Assembly: GCF_001999945.1 (NCBI RefSeq)
Contig: NZ_CP019650.1
Coordinates: forward strand, 3,596,001 to 3,660,000
Reading direction: 5' to 3'
Length of the DNA: 64,000 nucleotides
DNA from: Microbulbifer agarilyticus
GTDB lineage: Bacteria; Pseudomonadota; Gammaproteobacteria; Pseudomonadales; Cellvibrionaceae
Shown: positions 19,306-28,997 of the stretch, one piece after another
Position numbering within the stretch: the stretch's first letter is position 1
Layout of the letters: every line of letters starts with the position of its first letter
Notes under the pieces: model-generated
Databases searched by the model: none
Told to the model about the DNA's origin: nothing
The model's input: only the letters and a program-made list of their open reading frames with translations
Translations under genes and position numbers: made by a program

Positions 19306-21417
19306 ATGACCACTTCCCCACCGACTGCATCAACCTTCACCAGCTCAACACTGATTGCCCTGTCCCTCGCAGTAGTAACGGGCTCCGCCCATTCCACTGC
19401 CGAAGAGCAAACCACGGGGCTCGAGCAGGTTTCCGTGACCGCTGCGCGGACTCCACAGCCACTGCTTTCACAGCCGGCTTCCGTCAGTATCGTGAACGGA
19501 GAATCACTCGCCGCAATCAGCGCGGTACACCCCAGCCAGGCCCTGTCCTCGGTACCGGGAGTGAATATCAATCGCGGCAACGGCCAGGAAAGCCTGATCG
19601 GCCTGCGCTCCCCGGTACTCACCGGCGCCGGTAGCTGCGGTGCTTTTGCCATAACCCAGGACGGTATTCCGGTGCGCGGCACCGGCTTTTGCAACGTCAA
19701 CCAGCTGTTTGATACCCACTTCGAACAGGCCGGCCGTATCGAGGTATTGCGCGGCCCGGGCACGGTACTGTATGGCTCCGACGCGCAACACGGGGTGATC
19801 AACGTGCTGAGCGCGGCCCCGGCGCAGGGTAGCGAGTCCTCAATTGGTATCGAAGGCGGCGCCAACGACTATCAGCGCCTGAAGCTGACACACAGCCAGG
19901 GCGATGAGCAGGGTGGTACGCGTATCGACTTTACCGGTGCCCGCGACGGCGGCTACAAGGACGACTCCGGCTTTGACCAGCAAAAACTGCAACTGCGCAA
20001 TGACCGAGAGTGGCAGGACTGGTCTATCTCTGCACTGCTCAATCTGAGTAACCTCAATCAGGAAACCGCCGGCTACGTGGTGGGTAAAGATGCCTACAAA
20101 GACGACGCGCGCAAACGGGAGAACCCCAACCCGGAAGCCTTTCGCGACAGCCAAGCGGCACGGGCACAGGTAAAAATGCAGCGCACGCTGAATAATGGCG
20201 ATGAGCTACAGATCACGCCTTACGCACGCTACACCGACATGGCATTCCTGATGCACTTCCTGCCCGGCACTCCACTGGAGGAAAATGGCCAGAAAGGGCT
20301 CGGAGTACAGACCTCGCTGCGCCAGCAGATTGATCCGGCGCTGACACTGACCAGTGGTGTGGATCTCGAGTACACCGCGGGCTGGCTCAAGCAGACTCAG
20401 GAAGGCGGCTTCTCGGTATTTCCCGCTGGCAAGCACTATGACTATTCGGTATCCGCCGCGGTCGCGGCAATTTTTTCCCAGGCTGACTGGCAACTGGACG
20501 AGCGCACCACCGGCAGTATCGGCGCGCGCGGCGAATACCTGCGCTACGACTACGACAATCACATGATTGGCGGGGACACCCAGGACAACGGCGATATCTG
20601 TATCAGTGGATTTACCGGCGCCATTGGCTGCCGCTATTCCCGTCCTGACGATCGCGAAGATGACTTTGCCAATCTGTCACTAAACGCCAGCCTGACCCGG
20701 CAGCTGAGCGATCAGTTCAGCGGTATATTGCGCCTGGCAAGCGGCTTCCGCGCGCCACAGGCGACAGAGTTATACCGTCTGCAGAACGGCCAGACCCGCG
20801 CCGACCTGGATTCCGAATCCATCGACAGCCTGGAAGCCGGCATCCGCCACGCCGGAGAGACGCTGCGCTACAGCCTTACCGGGTTTTACATGGAAAAGTC
20901 GGACGTGGTGTTCCAGTCATCTGACCGGCTCAACCTGAGCGATGGCGAGAGCCGCCACTATGGGCTGGAATACGAACTGGATTGGCGCTTCAGTGAAACC
21001 TGGCAGCTGGCGGCCAGCGGCACCTTGGCCCGCCACCAGTACACCAGTGACCTGAGCGCGCCGGGGTCGGGCCCCATCGCCAGCGACGGCAACGACATCG
21101 ATACCGCACCGCGCGCCATGCACAGTCTCAACCTGGCATGGCAGCCGGCCGACGCCACACAGGTCGCGCTGCAGTGGCAATACACCGGCGGCTACTTTAC
21201 CGATATTGGAAACGCCCATCGCTACGGTGGTCACCAGCTATTGCACCTGCGCGCGCGGCAGGCGCTGAGTGACATTACATCGATTGGCTTGCGCATCGAA
21301 AACCTGGCGGATGTGGATTATGCGGCGCGCGCCGACTACTCCAGCCTGGGCGGTGGTGACCGCTACTTTATCGGCGAGCCACGCAGTGTTTACGCCGACG
21401 TAAAATTCCGCTTCTAA
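19306..21417 (+). CDS. TonB-dependent outer-membrane receptor
   Basis: This receptor is about 703 residues long. The signal region precedes a TonB-box-like stretch (EQVSVTAART). The plug domain is recognisable from PASVSIVNGESL through QDGIPVRGTGFCNVNQLFD and the RIEVLRGPGTVLYGSDAQHGVINV core. Two cysteines in the plug (SCGAF and GFCNV) may form a disulfide. The barrel follows, with LASGFRAPQATELYRLQNG and the closing YADVKFRF. The ligand (siderophore, metal or other) cannot be told. I chose the ATG at 19306; the frame is open further up, but that region lacks a signal peptide. It starts 75 bases after ndh, so co-transcription is likely. It converges with the next gene. Confidence 0.85.
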   Translation: MTTSPPTASTFTSSTLIALSLAVVTGSAHSTAEEQTTGLEQVSVTAARTPQPLLSQPASVSIVNGESLAAISAVHPSQALSSVPGVNINRGNGQESLIGLRSPVLTGAGSCGAFAITQDGIPVRGTGFCNVNQLFDTHFEQAGRIEVLRGPGTVLYGSDAQHGVINVLSAAPAQGSESSIGIEGGANDYQRLKLTHSQGDEQGGTRIDFTGARDGGYKDDSGFDQQKLQLRNDREWQDWSISALLNLSNLNQETAGYVVGKDAYKDDARKRENPNPEAFRDSQAARAQVKMQRTLNNGDELQITPYARYTDMAFLMHFLPGTPLEENGQKGLGVQTSLRQQIDPALTLTSGVDLEYTAGWLKQTQEGGFSVFPAGKHYDYSVSAAVAAIFSQADWQLDERTTGSIGARGEYLRYDYDNHMIGGDTQDNGDICISGFTGAIGCRYSRPDDREDDFANLSLNASLTRQLSDQFSGILRLASGFRAPQATELYRLQNGQTRADLDSESIDSLEAGIRHAGETLRYSLTGFYMEKSDVVFQSSDRLNLSDGESRHYGLEYELDWRFSETWQLAASGTLARHQYTSDLSAPGSGPIASDGNDIDTAPRAMHSLNLAWQPADATQVALQWQYTGGYFTDIGNAHRYGGHQLLHLRARQALSDITSIGLRIENLADVDYAARADYSSLGGGDRYFIGEPRSVYADVKFRF

Positions 21418-21441
21418 CTGGATCAATAATCGCGGTGAGCT

Positions 21442-23490
21442 TCAGGGCCTGATCACCACAGGCCCGCCGCGGTTAATACCCGGCGCCTTCCAGGTTTCTT
21501 CCCAGAACAGTTTCCACTGCATCGGCCAACTGAGCCCGCAGCGCACCTCACCCTCGGCAAAGCGATAATCGATACACGGCACGTTGATTGCCGGGTTGCC
21601 CACCTCGGTAAATTGCGGCTGCCGGTAGCGATAGTGGTCGATTAAATAGCGCAGGCCGTCGTCGATTTCCCGATAACGGAAACGCAGCCGTGTGGGCGTG
21701 TTGGTCACGCCAGTAAAGCCCTCGCCCTCGCGATACCAGTCCACCAGCTGCCCGCGGGCGCCGTAGATACGGGTGGTGGTCAGCAGGCTCTGCTGTTCAT
21801 CATTGCCATTGAAGGTCGCAATTTCGGTTTCACGCAGCTGGCCACGGGTGTTGTACCGATAATTAGTGACCGTGGTCGCCTCAGGGAATCCGTTGTCATC
21901 GTTGTCCAGATTCATTTCCACGCGCAGCAACAGGTCATCGATGGAATAGCGATAGGTGAAGGTACGACGGGATTCCACCACACCGTCGGCATCCAGATCG
22001 AAGGCCCAGCTTTCCTCGCGCAACCGCCCGCTGGTTTCATACAGAAATTCATAGGTGTTGATGCGGTCCACCTGGCCGTCGTCGTTATCGTCGAAACGCA
22101 CCGTCTCGCGCAGCAAGCGGGCGCCCACACCGTACACATAGAGCACCTGCCGGCGCCGGTCGATAACGCCGTCCGCGCGGAATTCCACACCGTCGTCTTC
22201 GGTCTCTAACACCTCGAAGGGCTGTCCGAGATCGTTATAAAAATATTCGTAGCGCACACGGCGCTGCACCAGGCCGTCGGCATTCCGGTCCGATTCCTCG
22301 AGCCGCAAGCGCAGTAAGCCGTCATCGTTGTAGAGACTCTCTATCGCGAAAATTGCGTCGACTACGCCACTGACCGTGAAGTCCTGCTCAAACACATACA
22401 GGTCGAGATTACTGCCCTCGTCGTAGGCAAACACAAAGCGGCGCTGTTCCTCCGGCAGCACACGTCCATCCTGCTCGAGGATTTCAATCAAAAAACCTTC
22501 GTCGTTGTAGAAGCGCTCGGAGGTATAAAAGAAATTCACAATACCGTTCTCTTCGAGATCGGTTTCGCGTAACACAAATATCGCGCGCCCCAGGTCGTCG
22601 TAGGCGTATTCCAGGCGTTCGCGCCAGCGATCCAGTTCATCCGGGAACAGCGAATAGCGGATATCCCGCGGCAGCCCCAAGTCGTTATACCGCCACAGGA
22701 TGCGCTGTTCGATGATATCGTCATCATTGAAGTCGCGGGTTTCATCGAACGGCACCAGCGTCGGGATCAAGATACCCAGGGCGTCATAGAGATATAACAG
22801 CGGCGCATCCAGCGGCAGCTGGTAGCGAATCTCGAACTGGCTTTTGATCGCCGGCAATGAATCGAGACCGCGGCGGAATGGGAAGGCGTAGAGGTCGAAA
22901 TCGAAATTGACGCTGTAGCCGCGCAGATCCGTATTCCAATCGGTCAGGTCAATACCATTACTCGGGTCCCGATCCCGATCGAGGATCAAAAAGAACAGCA
23001 TCATATTGGAGGCCAGGTCCAGCGCATCCACACGCTGGTGATCCTCCAGTGCCGCCCGGAATTCCCACTCCTCAGTAAACGGTTTCGTACCAGCGAGATT
23101 AAACGGGCTCATTCTGGGGCGGGCAAGCGCCGAACCGAGATCGACATCACCGAGGGAAAAGCGAATGCGCTCTCCCTGCCGATAGCGGAATCGACCCTTA
23201 TCGTCGGTCAGGCCGGAGAAGCTCGGTGTTTCATAAAACAGGCCTTTGATATCACCGACAAAGGTTCCGGTTTTTTCCTCACCAGTATTCGAGGCATTTG
23301 CGTTGGTCGTAGTGGGCGTATTGGTGGCGCCGGTCGTGGTGGCGCGCGGTGCTTCACCGGGACGAGGGGCATTGTTGTTGTCGTTGTCGGAACGACACCC
23401 GGCAACACAAATGCAAAGAACTAAGGGGATTCCCGCGAGTAAAAACCAGCGGCGAAAATCGACACCCGGTAAAGCGAGCCTGAATGGCAC
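21442..23490 (-). CDS. YD-repeat, calcium-loop-like lipoprotein
   Basis: This 682-residue protein has a lipobox-like signal (LVLCICVAGC, Cys32), so it is probably a lipoprotein. A Thr/Asn-rich linker (about 33-70) leads into a domain of a type seen in other exported proteins of marine bacteria (GLTDDKGRFRYRQGERIRFSLGDVDLG ... DRDRDPSNGIDL). From about residue 265 to 630 there are about eleven imperfect repeats of roughly 30 residues: Y-x-Y-N/D-D-x-G-x-L followed by D-x-N/D-x-D-G-x-x-D/E. The first half of each resembles RHS/YD repeats and the second an EF-hand-like calcium loop. No toxin domain follows. The role is unknown; a cell-surface structural or binding function is a guess. An AAGGAG lies upstream of the ATG. 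Confidence 0.7.
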   Translation of the reverse strand: MPFRLALPGVDFRRWFLLAGIPLVLCICVAGCRSDNDNNNAPRPGEAPRATTTGATNTPTTTNANASNTGEEKTGTFVGDIKGLFYETPSFSGLTDDKGRFRYRQGERIRFSLGDVDLGSALARPRMSPFNLAGTKPFTEEWEFRAALEDHQRVDALDLASNMMLFFLILDRDRDPSNGIDLTDWNTDLRGYSVNFDFDLYAFPFRRGLDSLPAIKSQFEIRYQLPLDAPLLYLYDALGILIPTLVPFDETRDFNDDDIIEQRILWRYNDLGLPRDIRYSLFPDELDRWRERLEYAYDDLGRAIFVLRETDLEENGIVNFFYTSERFYNDEGFLIEILEQDGRVLPEEQRRFVFAYDEGSNLDLYVFEQDFTVSGVVDAIFAIESLYNDDGLLRLRLEESDRNADGLVQRRVRYEYFYNDLGQPFEVLETEDDGVEFRADGVIDRRRQVLYVYGVGARLLRETVRFDDNDDGQVDRINTYEFLYETSGRLREESWAFDLDADGVVESRRTFTYRYSIDDLLLRVEMNLDNDDNGFPEATTVTNYRYNTRGQLRETEIATFNGNDEQQSLLTTTRIYGARGQLVDWYREGEGFTGVTNTPTRLRFRYREIDDGLRYLIDHYRYRQPQFTEVGNPAINVPCIDYRFAEGEVRCGLSWPMQWKLFWEETWKAPGINRGGPVVIRP

Positions 23491-23675
23491 TGGGCACTCC
23501 TTGTCGAACTACAACTTAAAAACTCCGTTCGCACCTGAAAAAGTATTGCCGATATCCCCTGTCGCGGCCGCTCGCGCTACGCAGTAAGACACCTATTGAC
23601 GCAAAATGGCCGATATCCTTTGAGCTCACGATGAGCGCGCCGCCGCTTGAAACGAATTTACGTCAGACCAGCGAT

Positions 23676-23717
23676 AAAAAAAGCCCCCGGCAGCGGCAGC
23701 TGGCGGGGGCTTTTTTT
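23676..23717. terminator. Intrinsic terminator after the mvaT-like gene
   Basis: AAAAAAAGCCCCC (23676-23688) and GGGGGCTTTTTTT (23705-23717) form a strong hairpin. On the minus strand it lies 22 bases beyond the stop of the H-NS/MvaT-like gene and ends in a seven-T run. Confidence 0.85.
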
Positions 23718-23738
23718 ATTAGGGCGTGTAATGGAAAG

Positions 23739-24215
23739 TTAGATCTTCCAGGACTGCACCTTTTCCAGTCCATGCTCGGCAACCCACTGGTTCAACTGTT
23801 TCGGGTTGCGTTTTTTCTTCTCAATGGTGGCGTTGGTGTAGGGGTTGCGATAGTGACCGGTTTCCAGCTTCGGTTCTGCCGGCTTGTTCGTCGCAGGTTT
23901 GCGACCCGCGCGGCGCGGCGCGTCACCATCGCGCTTGAGGGAGCGGGCAACGCGTGCTTTCAGGGAGCGCACGTAGTCCGGAGCGTCTTCATTGTTGAGT
24001 TGGGCGACCAGCCAATCCACGATCATTTCGCCGCGCGCCGGGAAGAAGTCTTCTTCTTCCATATTGTATTCGGCAGCCAGGTTTACCAGCGCCTTATCAA
24101 AGGCGATGACGCCCTGTTTTTTGCGTTCGGCCTGAGCCATCTGCTCTTGCAGTTCCTCAATTTTGGCCTGGTGTGCAGCGATTTGTTGTTCGATCTGATC
24201 GTAATCTTGAAACAT
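23739..24215 (-). CDS. MvaT/H-NS family nucleoid-associated protein
   Basis: This 158-residue protein has an N-terminal coiled coil (QIEQQIAAHQAKIEELQEQMAQAERKK cut at the usual place) for oligomerisation. A basic linker (RRAGRKPATNKPAEPK) follows, then a C-terminal DNA-binding domain ending YRNPYTNATIEKKKRNPKQLNQW and VQSW. The ending matches MvaT (recalled: YKNPHTGEVIETKGGNHKTLKEW ... VESW) better than enterobacterial H-NS, with KKKRNP in place of the KGGN hook. Such proteins bind A+T-rich minor grooves and silence acquired genes. A GAGG motif precedes the ATG, and the short leader contains ATATATATAG...CGATATATAT. A strong terminator follows. Confidence 0.82.
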   Translation of the reverse strand: MFQDYDQIEQQIAAHQAKIEELQEQMAQAERKKQGVIAFDKALVNLAAEYNMEEEDFFPARGEMIVDWLVAQLNNEDAPDYVRSLKARVARSLKRDGDAPRRAGRKPATNKPAEPKLETGHYRNPYTNATIEKKKRNPKQLNQWVAEHGLEKVQSWKI

Positions 24216-24953
24216 ATATATAGAGCCTCGATATATATTGCGCGTAAACGCCTAAATAGCGTGTTTTATTTTGTACTGGTGTGCGGCAAGCCGCTTCGAT
24301 TTGAAACATCAAATAACAAAGAGTACGAAATAACGGGATGATCCCCATATCCTTCGGTTGTATATTTCCCATTAACGCGGCGACATACCCTGCATGTGCA
24401 AATATCCAATCTTTGCATATACGCAAGGCTCACCAAATTGCAGTTGGTGTGTCACAGGTGTCACGGAGTTTCGGCGGTTTGGTCCAGCAAATACTGACAG
24501 CCAGACCCTCTCGAAATAGCGGCGATTAACCCAAACGAATTAGCACCCGAAAAGAATAACCGACTTGTGTCCAATTATTTACTTTGCCGGATTAAAATAA
24601 CTAATCAGGTAAATAGCATTACTAAATCGCAAACCCGAACAACACAAAAGTAATACCGTTTTCTGATATTTCAAGCGTGCTTAGGAAATTATTCCCCCGC
24701 TGACTCTTCGTTAATGGCACCGTAAACAACCGACGGCACCTCAGCGAGGGCTGCGCATAATACTGCTTTGATATTCAATAGCCAACCATCGCCCGCTTAT
24801 TTCGAAATCCTTTTTATATTCGTCGATATGATTATTGGAATATTAGCCAGAAGTCGCTAAACACTTCGCCCCCGCAATTGTCTCCAGACTGCCAAACCAC
24901 TGTTCTATTCTTTTGCTGAGGATGAGGACTATCGTCACCAGGGGATCGAACAC
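24216..24953. other. A+T-rich intergenic region (738 bases) upstream of the mvaT-like gene
   Basis: No open frame with coding character is visible on either strand. The part nearest the mvaT-like gene has the inverted ATATATATAG/CGATATATAT pair (24214-24239) and is A+T-rich, as expected of a promoter that its own product could bind. The rest is probably promoter DNA for the divergent CBS gene or decayed sequence. Confidence 0.5.
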
Positions 24954-25400
24954 ATGCGAAAAATACGGGATATCCACCATATGCCAACACTTGCGGCACT
25001 GATGACGCCCTTCCCCTATCACATCGATATCGACTCCCCCATCGAGGCAGCCGAGTCGCTGATGGAGGAACACCAGGTACATCACCTGCCGGTAACCCGC
25101 GATGGCGACCTGGAAACGATTATCTCCCGGGGCGATATTGACCGAGTCCAGTCGCCCGGTCACCGACTGGAAGAACAGCAACTCTATGTGCGCGACCTGT
25201 GCGCCCGCCGCCCGTATATCGCCGACATCCACGACCCGCTCGACAAAATTCTACTGGCCATGGCGGATACCGGTATCGGCTCGGTACTGGTGATGAAAGA
25301 AGGGGAACTGGCGGGCATTGTAACGGTGACCGATGCCCTGCGTTTCTGCAGTGAATACCTGGCGGACCTGACACAAAAGCCCGGTGACGACATCGCCTGA
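24954..25400 (+). CDS. Two-CBS-domain protein
   Basis: This 148-residue cytosolic protein consists of two tandem CBS domains: residues about 16-70 (LMTPFPYHIDIDSPIEAAESL to HHLPVTRDGDLETIISRGDI) and about 82-135 (CARRPYIADIHDPL to GSVLVMKEGELAGIVTVTDAL). Such pairs form a Bateman module that usually binds adenosyl nucleotides. With no attached enzyme it probably acts as a stand-alone sensor or partner. AGGGG lies before the ATG. It converges with an SLC13 permease gene 20 bases away; a link between the two is not shown. Confidence 0.85.
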   Translation: MRKIRDIHHMPTLAALMTPFPYHIDIDSPIEAAESLMEEHQVHHLPVTRDGDLETIISRGDIDRVQSPGHRLEEQQLYVRDLCARRPYIADIHDPLDKILLAMADTGIGSVLVMKEGELAGIVTVTDALRFCSEYLADLTQKPGDDIA

Positions 25401-25420
25401 GTCATTTTTTATGTGGCTGC

Positions 25421-27349
25421 CTACAGCGGCCACACCCACAACAGAGTGGGCACCGCCACTAACAGCACCAGAATTTCCAGCGGCAAACCCATTGGCCAAT
25501 AATCGCCAAACTTAAAACCACCTGGACTCAGAATCAGCGTATTGTTCTGATGCCCCACCGGGGTCAGGAACGCACACGATGCGCCTATCGCCACGGCCAT
25601 CAAGAAACTGTCTGGGTTTACGTGCAGCTGCTCCGCCACACTGAGTGCGATGGCGCACATCACCGCTGCGGTAGCGGCATTGTTCATAAAGTCCGACAAG
25701 GTCATGGTGACCACCAGAATCAGCACCAGCGCATACAGCGGATTCTCCTGCGCCAGATTTTCCAGCATGGTTTTCGCCACCACATCCGCAGCGCCGGTGG
25801 TATCCATGACCTGCGCCACAGCAATTAACGCGCCAAGCAACACCACCACCGATCCATCCACCGCCTCGTAGGCATTGCGCAATGGCACCACTTTCAACGC
25901 CATAAATGCCAGCACACAGGTGGCAAAAGAAATGGCTGCGGGCATCAAGCCAAAGGCAGCGCCCGCCACCGCCAGCGCCATCGCCACCAGCGCCACATAG
26001 GCTTTTTCTTTGTTAGGCATACTGATGTCGCGTTGTGCGAGCGGTACACAGCGCTGCTCGTTGGCGAAGCGCGCCAGGTTTTCTTCACTGCCCATCATCA
26101 GCAGTGTGTCGCCGCTCATCAGTGGTGTGGAGCGTAGGCGTTTTACCGAGCGGCGCCCCTGACGAGACAGGGCCAGCAGGTTGGTTTCATAGCGACCGGC
26201 GAGGCGTAAATGTTCAGCACTGCGACCGATCAAATAGGAATCCGGCAGCACCACCAGCTCGCGCATTACCAGGTCATCCTGCTCTTTAGCGCGCTTATCG
26301 TCGCTGTCTTTCTTGGTTTCCTTCTTGCCTTCCTTGCCGTGCTCAGTCTCCTGCTCGCCTTCCGGTGTGTCACTGATTTCACCAGTATGGGTGTGCGTAC
26401 CAGCACCATTAGACAATTCTGGTGCAGTGGAAACCGTGGCCTTGGCGGCCACATCCGATTGCGGGTCTGCACTCAAACTGAGGCCCAGACTGGAAAGCAC
26501 GGAAGACAGCGACCCCGGCTCCGCTTCGATCAATAGCAGGTCGCCCGCACGCACCCTGAGGCCGGGCATGGCAGTGGATACCCGCGCATTGTTGTGCACC
26601 AGGCCAATCACCTGGGCATCGTCATCGCCAATCATTTTTACCAGCTCGGCGAGGGACTTACCGATGGCAGCACTCTTGTCCCCTACCAGCGCTTCGGTGA
26701 GGTAGGTGCCGGTATCGAAGGTACTTGCGCCCGCCTGGGTACGCGCCGGTACCAGCCGCCAACCGATCAGCGCAACGAACACAATACCCACCAGCGCCAC
26801 CACCACCCCCACCGGGGTGAAGTCGAACATGCCATAGCCACCGGCACCGGTATTGGCGCGAAAGCCGGAAACAATCAGATTCGGAGGGGTGCCAATAAGG
26901 GTGGTCATGCCACCGAGAATGGTGCCAAAGGAAAGCGGCATCAGCACCTTGCCCGGCGGCAACTGATGGCGAACAGCGAGATCCGTGGCGACCGGCATCA
27001 GCAGCGCCATGGCACCGACATTGTTCATAAAGCCGGACATCGCTGCGCCCAGTGCTGTAAGCGCAGCGATGGCCATGGTGATGCCCCCGCGTTTGGGTAC
27101 CACCTTTTGCGCCAGAGCATCCATCGCCCCGGTACTCTGCAGGCCGCGACTCAGAATCAACACACAGGCCACGGTGACCACCGCCGGATGACCAAACCCG
27201 GCAAAGGCATCTTCGGGCTCGATCAGCCCAGTGAACACACAGGCCAGTAGCGATGCCAACGCCACCATATCGTGACGCCACCGGCCCCAGATAAACAGGC
27301 CGATGGTAACGACAATGATGCCAAGAATGGTGATCTGGTCGAGGGCCAT
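25421..27349 (-). CDS. SLC13/DASS-type permease with two RCK_C (TrkA_C) domains
   Basis: This 642-residue transporter has an N-terminal membrane half (about residues 5-200), two cytosolic RCK_C domains (about 220-290 and 350-420) and a C-terminal membrane half (about 435-642). FMNNVGAMALLMPVA and FMNNAATAAVMCAIA are the paired signature segments, followed by GTPPNLI in the first half and the matching TPVGHQNNTL in the second. Relatives move dicarboxylates, sulfate or other anions with sodium; the substrate here is open. A highly charged insert (EGEQETEHGKEGKKETKKDS and on) sits between the two RCK_C domains. The gene appears to be single. Confidence 0.85.
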   Translation of the reverse strand: MALDQITILGIIVVTIGLFIWGRWRHDMVALASLLACVFTGLIEPEDAFAGFGHPAVVTVACVLILSRGLQSTGAMDALAQKVVPKRGGITMAIAALTALGAAMSGFMNNVGAMALLMPVATDLAVRHQLPPGKVLMPLSFGTILGGMTTLIGTPPNLIVSGFRANTGAGGYGMFDFTPVGVVVALVGIVFVALIGWRLVPARTQAGASTFDTGTYLTEALVGDKSAAIGKSLAELVKMIGDDDAQVIGLVHNNARVSTAMPGLRVRAGDLLLIEAEPGSLSSVLSSLGLSLSADPQSDVAAKATVSTAPELSNGAGTHTHTGEISDTPEGEQETEHGKEGKKETKKDSDDKRAKEQDDLVMRELVVLPDSYLIGRSAEHLRLAGRYETNLLALSRQGRRSVKRLRSTPLMSGDTLLMMGSEENLARFANEQRCVPLAQRDISMPNKEKAYVALVAMALAVAGAAFGLMPAAISFATCVLAFMALKVVPLRNAYEAVDGSVVVLLGALIAVAQVMDTTGAADVVAKTMLENLAQENPLYALVLILVVTMTLSDFMNNAATAAVMCAIALSVAEQLHVNPDSFLMAVAIGASCAFLTPVGHQNNTLILSPGGFKFGDYWPMGLPLEILVLLVAVPTLLWVWPL

Positions 27350-27537
27350 ACAGGAAGAAGATTCCGCTTCTGATTCGGCCCGAGGAAAATCATTGGGCTA
27401 TCCACAAACATAGTGGAAAAGCGCAACGTCTATAGAGAAACCAGCTAAAACGTAGGAAAAACCGACGGCAAACGCGTCTGACGTAGGTGTCTGAATAAAG
27501 CGTCTAAATAGCGCGCCTGAAGCAGACGCCCAGAGAG

Positions 27538-28470
27538 CTACTGATTAGAAAGCTGCAGTCGCTTCAAACCAAAGCGCTTGGAGAGAATACGGTCGCGCAA
27601 CCAGCGAGGCAGCCAGCGGGCCATCCACGGCAACAGACGGCTCTTGTTGCCGATGCGCAATACGGAGGCCGGGCGTTTGCGCAACAGCTCTGCGGCCAGG
27701 CGCTTGGCCAGATCGCGCGCCAGGGTGGCATTTTGCTGGGATTCAACGGCGCGGGCGCGCACATGGTCTTCGCTGCGCTTGTACCAGGAGTCCGGCGCCA
27801 GCAATCCGCGCAGGGAGGTCTCTGCGTGACGGCCAAATTCAGAGGCGATAGCGCCGGGCTGCACCGTCACCACGCGGATACCAAACGGCTTCAATTCCAG
27901 GCGCAGTACATCGGACAGCGTGTGCAGAGCAGACTTGGACGCACAATAAGCGCCGGAGAATGGCGTGGCCAACACGCCAGAGACAGAGCCAATATTGCAA
28001 ATCACCCCGCTGCGTTGCGACTTGAGTAGCGGCGCACAGGCCCGCGCCAGCGCCATGGGCGCAAACACATTGGTGTGGAACTGCGCTTCCAGCGTGCGGG
28101 TATCCAGCTCCATCAGCGGGCCCATCTGGCCGTAACCGGCATTGTTGACCAGGATATCCAGGCGACCGTAGGCGGTCTTGATGGCGTGCACTACACGGTT
28201 GATATCCGCCTGGCTGTTTACGTCGAGGGATTCCGTGGCGATTCCAAGGTCCGCCAATTCCAGCAGGCTTTCGGCGCGCCGCGCAGTGGCAATCACAATG
28301 GTGCCACGGGCGTGCAGGGCTAGCGCCAGCTCGCGGCCGATACCACTGGAGCAACCGGTAATCAGTGCCACCCGATCAGGCACCACGTAACCGCGACCGA
28401 TCTGCGCCAGGCTCTCGGCGGCGAACCCTTGATCGGAAGGGCGGAAGCGGTTGGCGGGTAGCTTGCTCAC
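27538..28470 (-). CDS. Short-chain dehydrogenase/reductase (SDR)
   Basis: This 310-residue classical-type SDR has the cofactor motif TGCSSGIGRELA (about 38-50), the NNAGYGQMG motif, a catalytic serine in NIGSVSG and the YCASK active-site pair (Tyr and Lys). The basic residues after the first strand (TARRAES) suggest NADP(H) preference. It has a long C-terminal tail rich in Arg and Trp (RLLPWMARWLPRWLRDRIL) that may bind membrane. The GTG start is preceded by GGAG. It is followed 44 bases upstream on the map (downstream on the DNA strand) by nothing obvious, while the VOC gene precedes it in transcription by 45 bases. Substrate unknown. Confidence 0.85.
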   Translation of the reverse strand: MSKLPANRFRPSDQGFAAESLAQIGRGYVVPDRVALITGCSSGIGRELALALHARGTIVIATARRAESLLELADLGIATESLDVNSQADINRVVHAIKTAYGRLDILVNNAGYGQMGPLMELDTRTLEAQFHTNVFAPMALARACAPLLKSQRSGVICNIGSVSGVLATPFSGAYCASKSALHTLSDVLRLELKPFGIRVVTVQPGAIASEFGRHAETSLRGLLAPDSWYKRSEDHVRARAVESQQNATLARDLAKRLAAELLRKRPASVLRIGNKSRLLPWMARWLPRWLRDRILSKRFGLKRLQLSNQ

Positions 28471-28515
28471 GTGTACTGCTCCAATAGTGCGCTCTATCTC
28501 AGTTGGCTGCTGGTC

Positions 28516-28902
28516 TCAGTTGGACGATTCTTGGGACGGCTTAAAGTAGGGGTTTTGGATCAGGCCAAATACGTTACCGAACGGATCGAGGAAACTGGCC
28601 ATCAAGATACCCTCCCCGACATCGACAATTTCCCCATGCAGGCGGGCCCCGAGTTCGTTCATGCGCTCAACCTGTGCGGCGATGTCCGTTACTCCCCAGT
28701 AAGCCACCACACCGTCCGCGCGGCTGATCACGTTGCGCGCGCTGGGGTCGAGCCCCAGCTCAAAGCCGCCGACATTGAAACCTACATAGCATTCCGCATC
28801 AAAATACGGCTCGGTCTCAAGCAGGGTGGTATACCAGGCCTTGGCTTCCTGCAGATCGGTAACGCCGTAAATAACACTCTGTACCCCAGAAAACTGACTC
28901 AC
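28516..28902 (-). CDS. VOC family (glyoxalase/bleomycin-resistance fold) protein
   Basis: This 128-residue protein forms one VOC module pair: IYGVTDLQEAKAWYTTLLETEPYFD, YVGFNVGGFELGLDP, a central VVAYWGVTDIAAQVERMNELGA helix segment, and a closing FLDPFGNVFGLIQNP strand. The family binds a metal between beta-alpha-beta modules and serves isomerases, dioxygenases and binding proteins, so the exact reaction is not clear. The GTG start has a GGAGG six bases upstream. It is probably transcribed ahead of the SDR gene, 45 bases away. Confidence 0.8.
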   Translation of the reverse strand: MSQFSGVQSVIYGVTDLQEAKAWYTTLLETEPYFDAECYVGFNVGGFELGLDPSARNVISRADGVVAYWGVTDIAAQVERMNELGARLHGEIVDVGEGILMASFLDPFGNVFGLIQNPYFKPSQESSN

Positions 28903-28997
28903 CTAAGACCTCCCTCGGGCGATTTGTTTCCAGCGCTCTGGCGTCTCAAATGACAGTTGTCGCCGGCTTATTCTTGTTTGTTTTTTGGCCAAAAATG

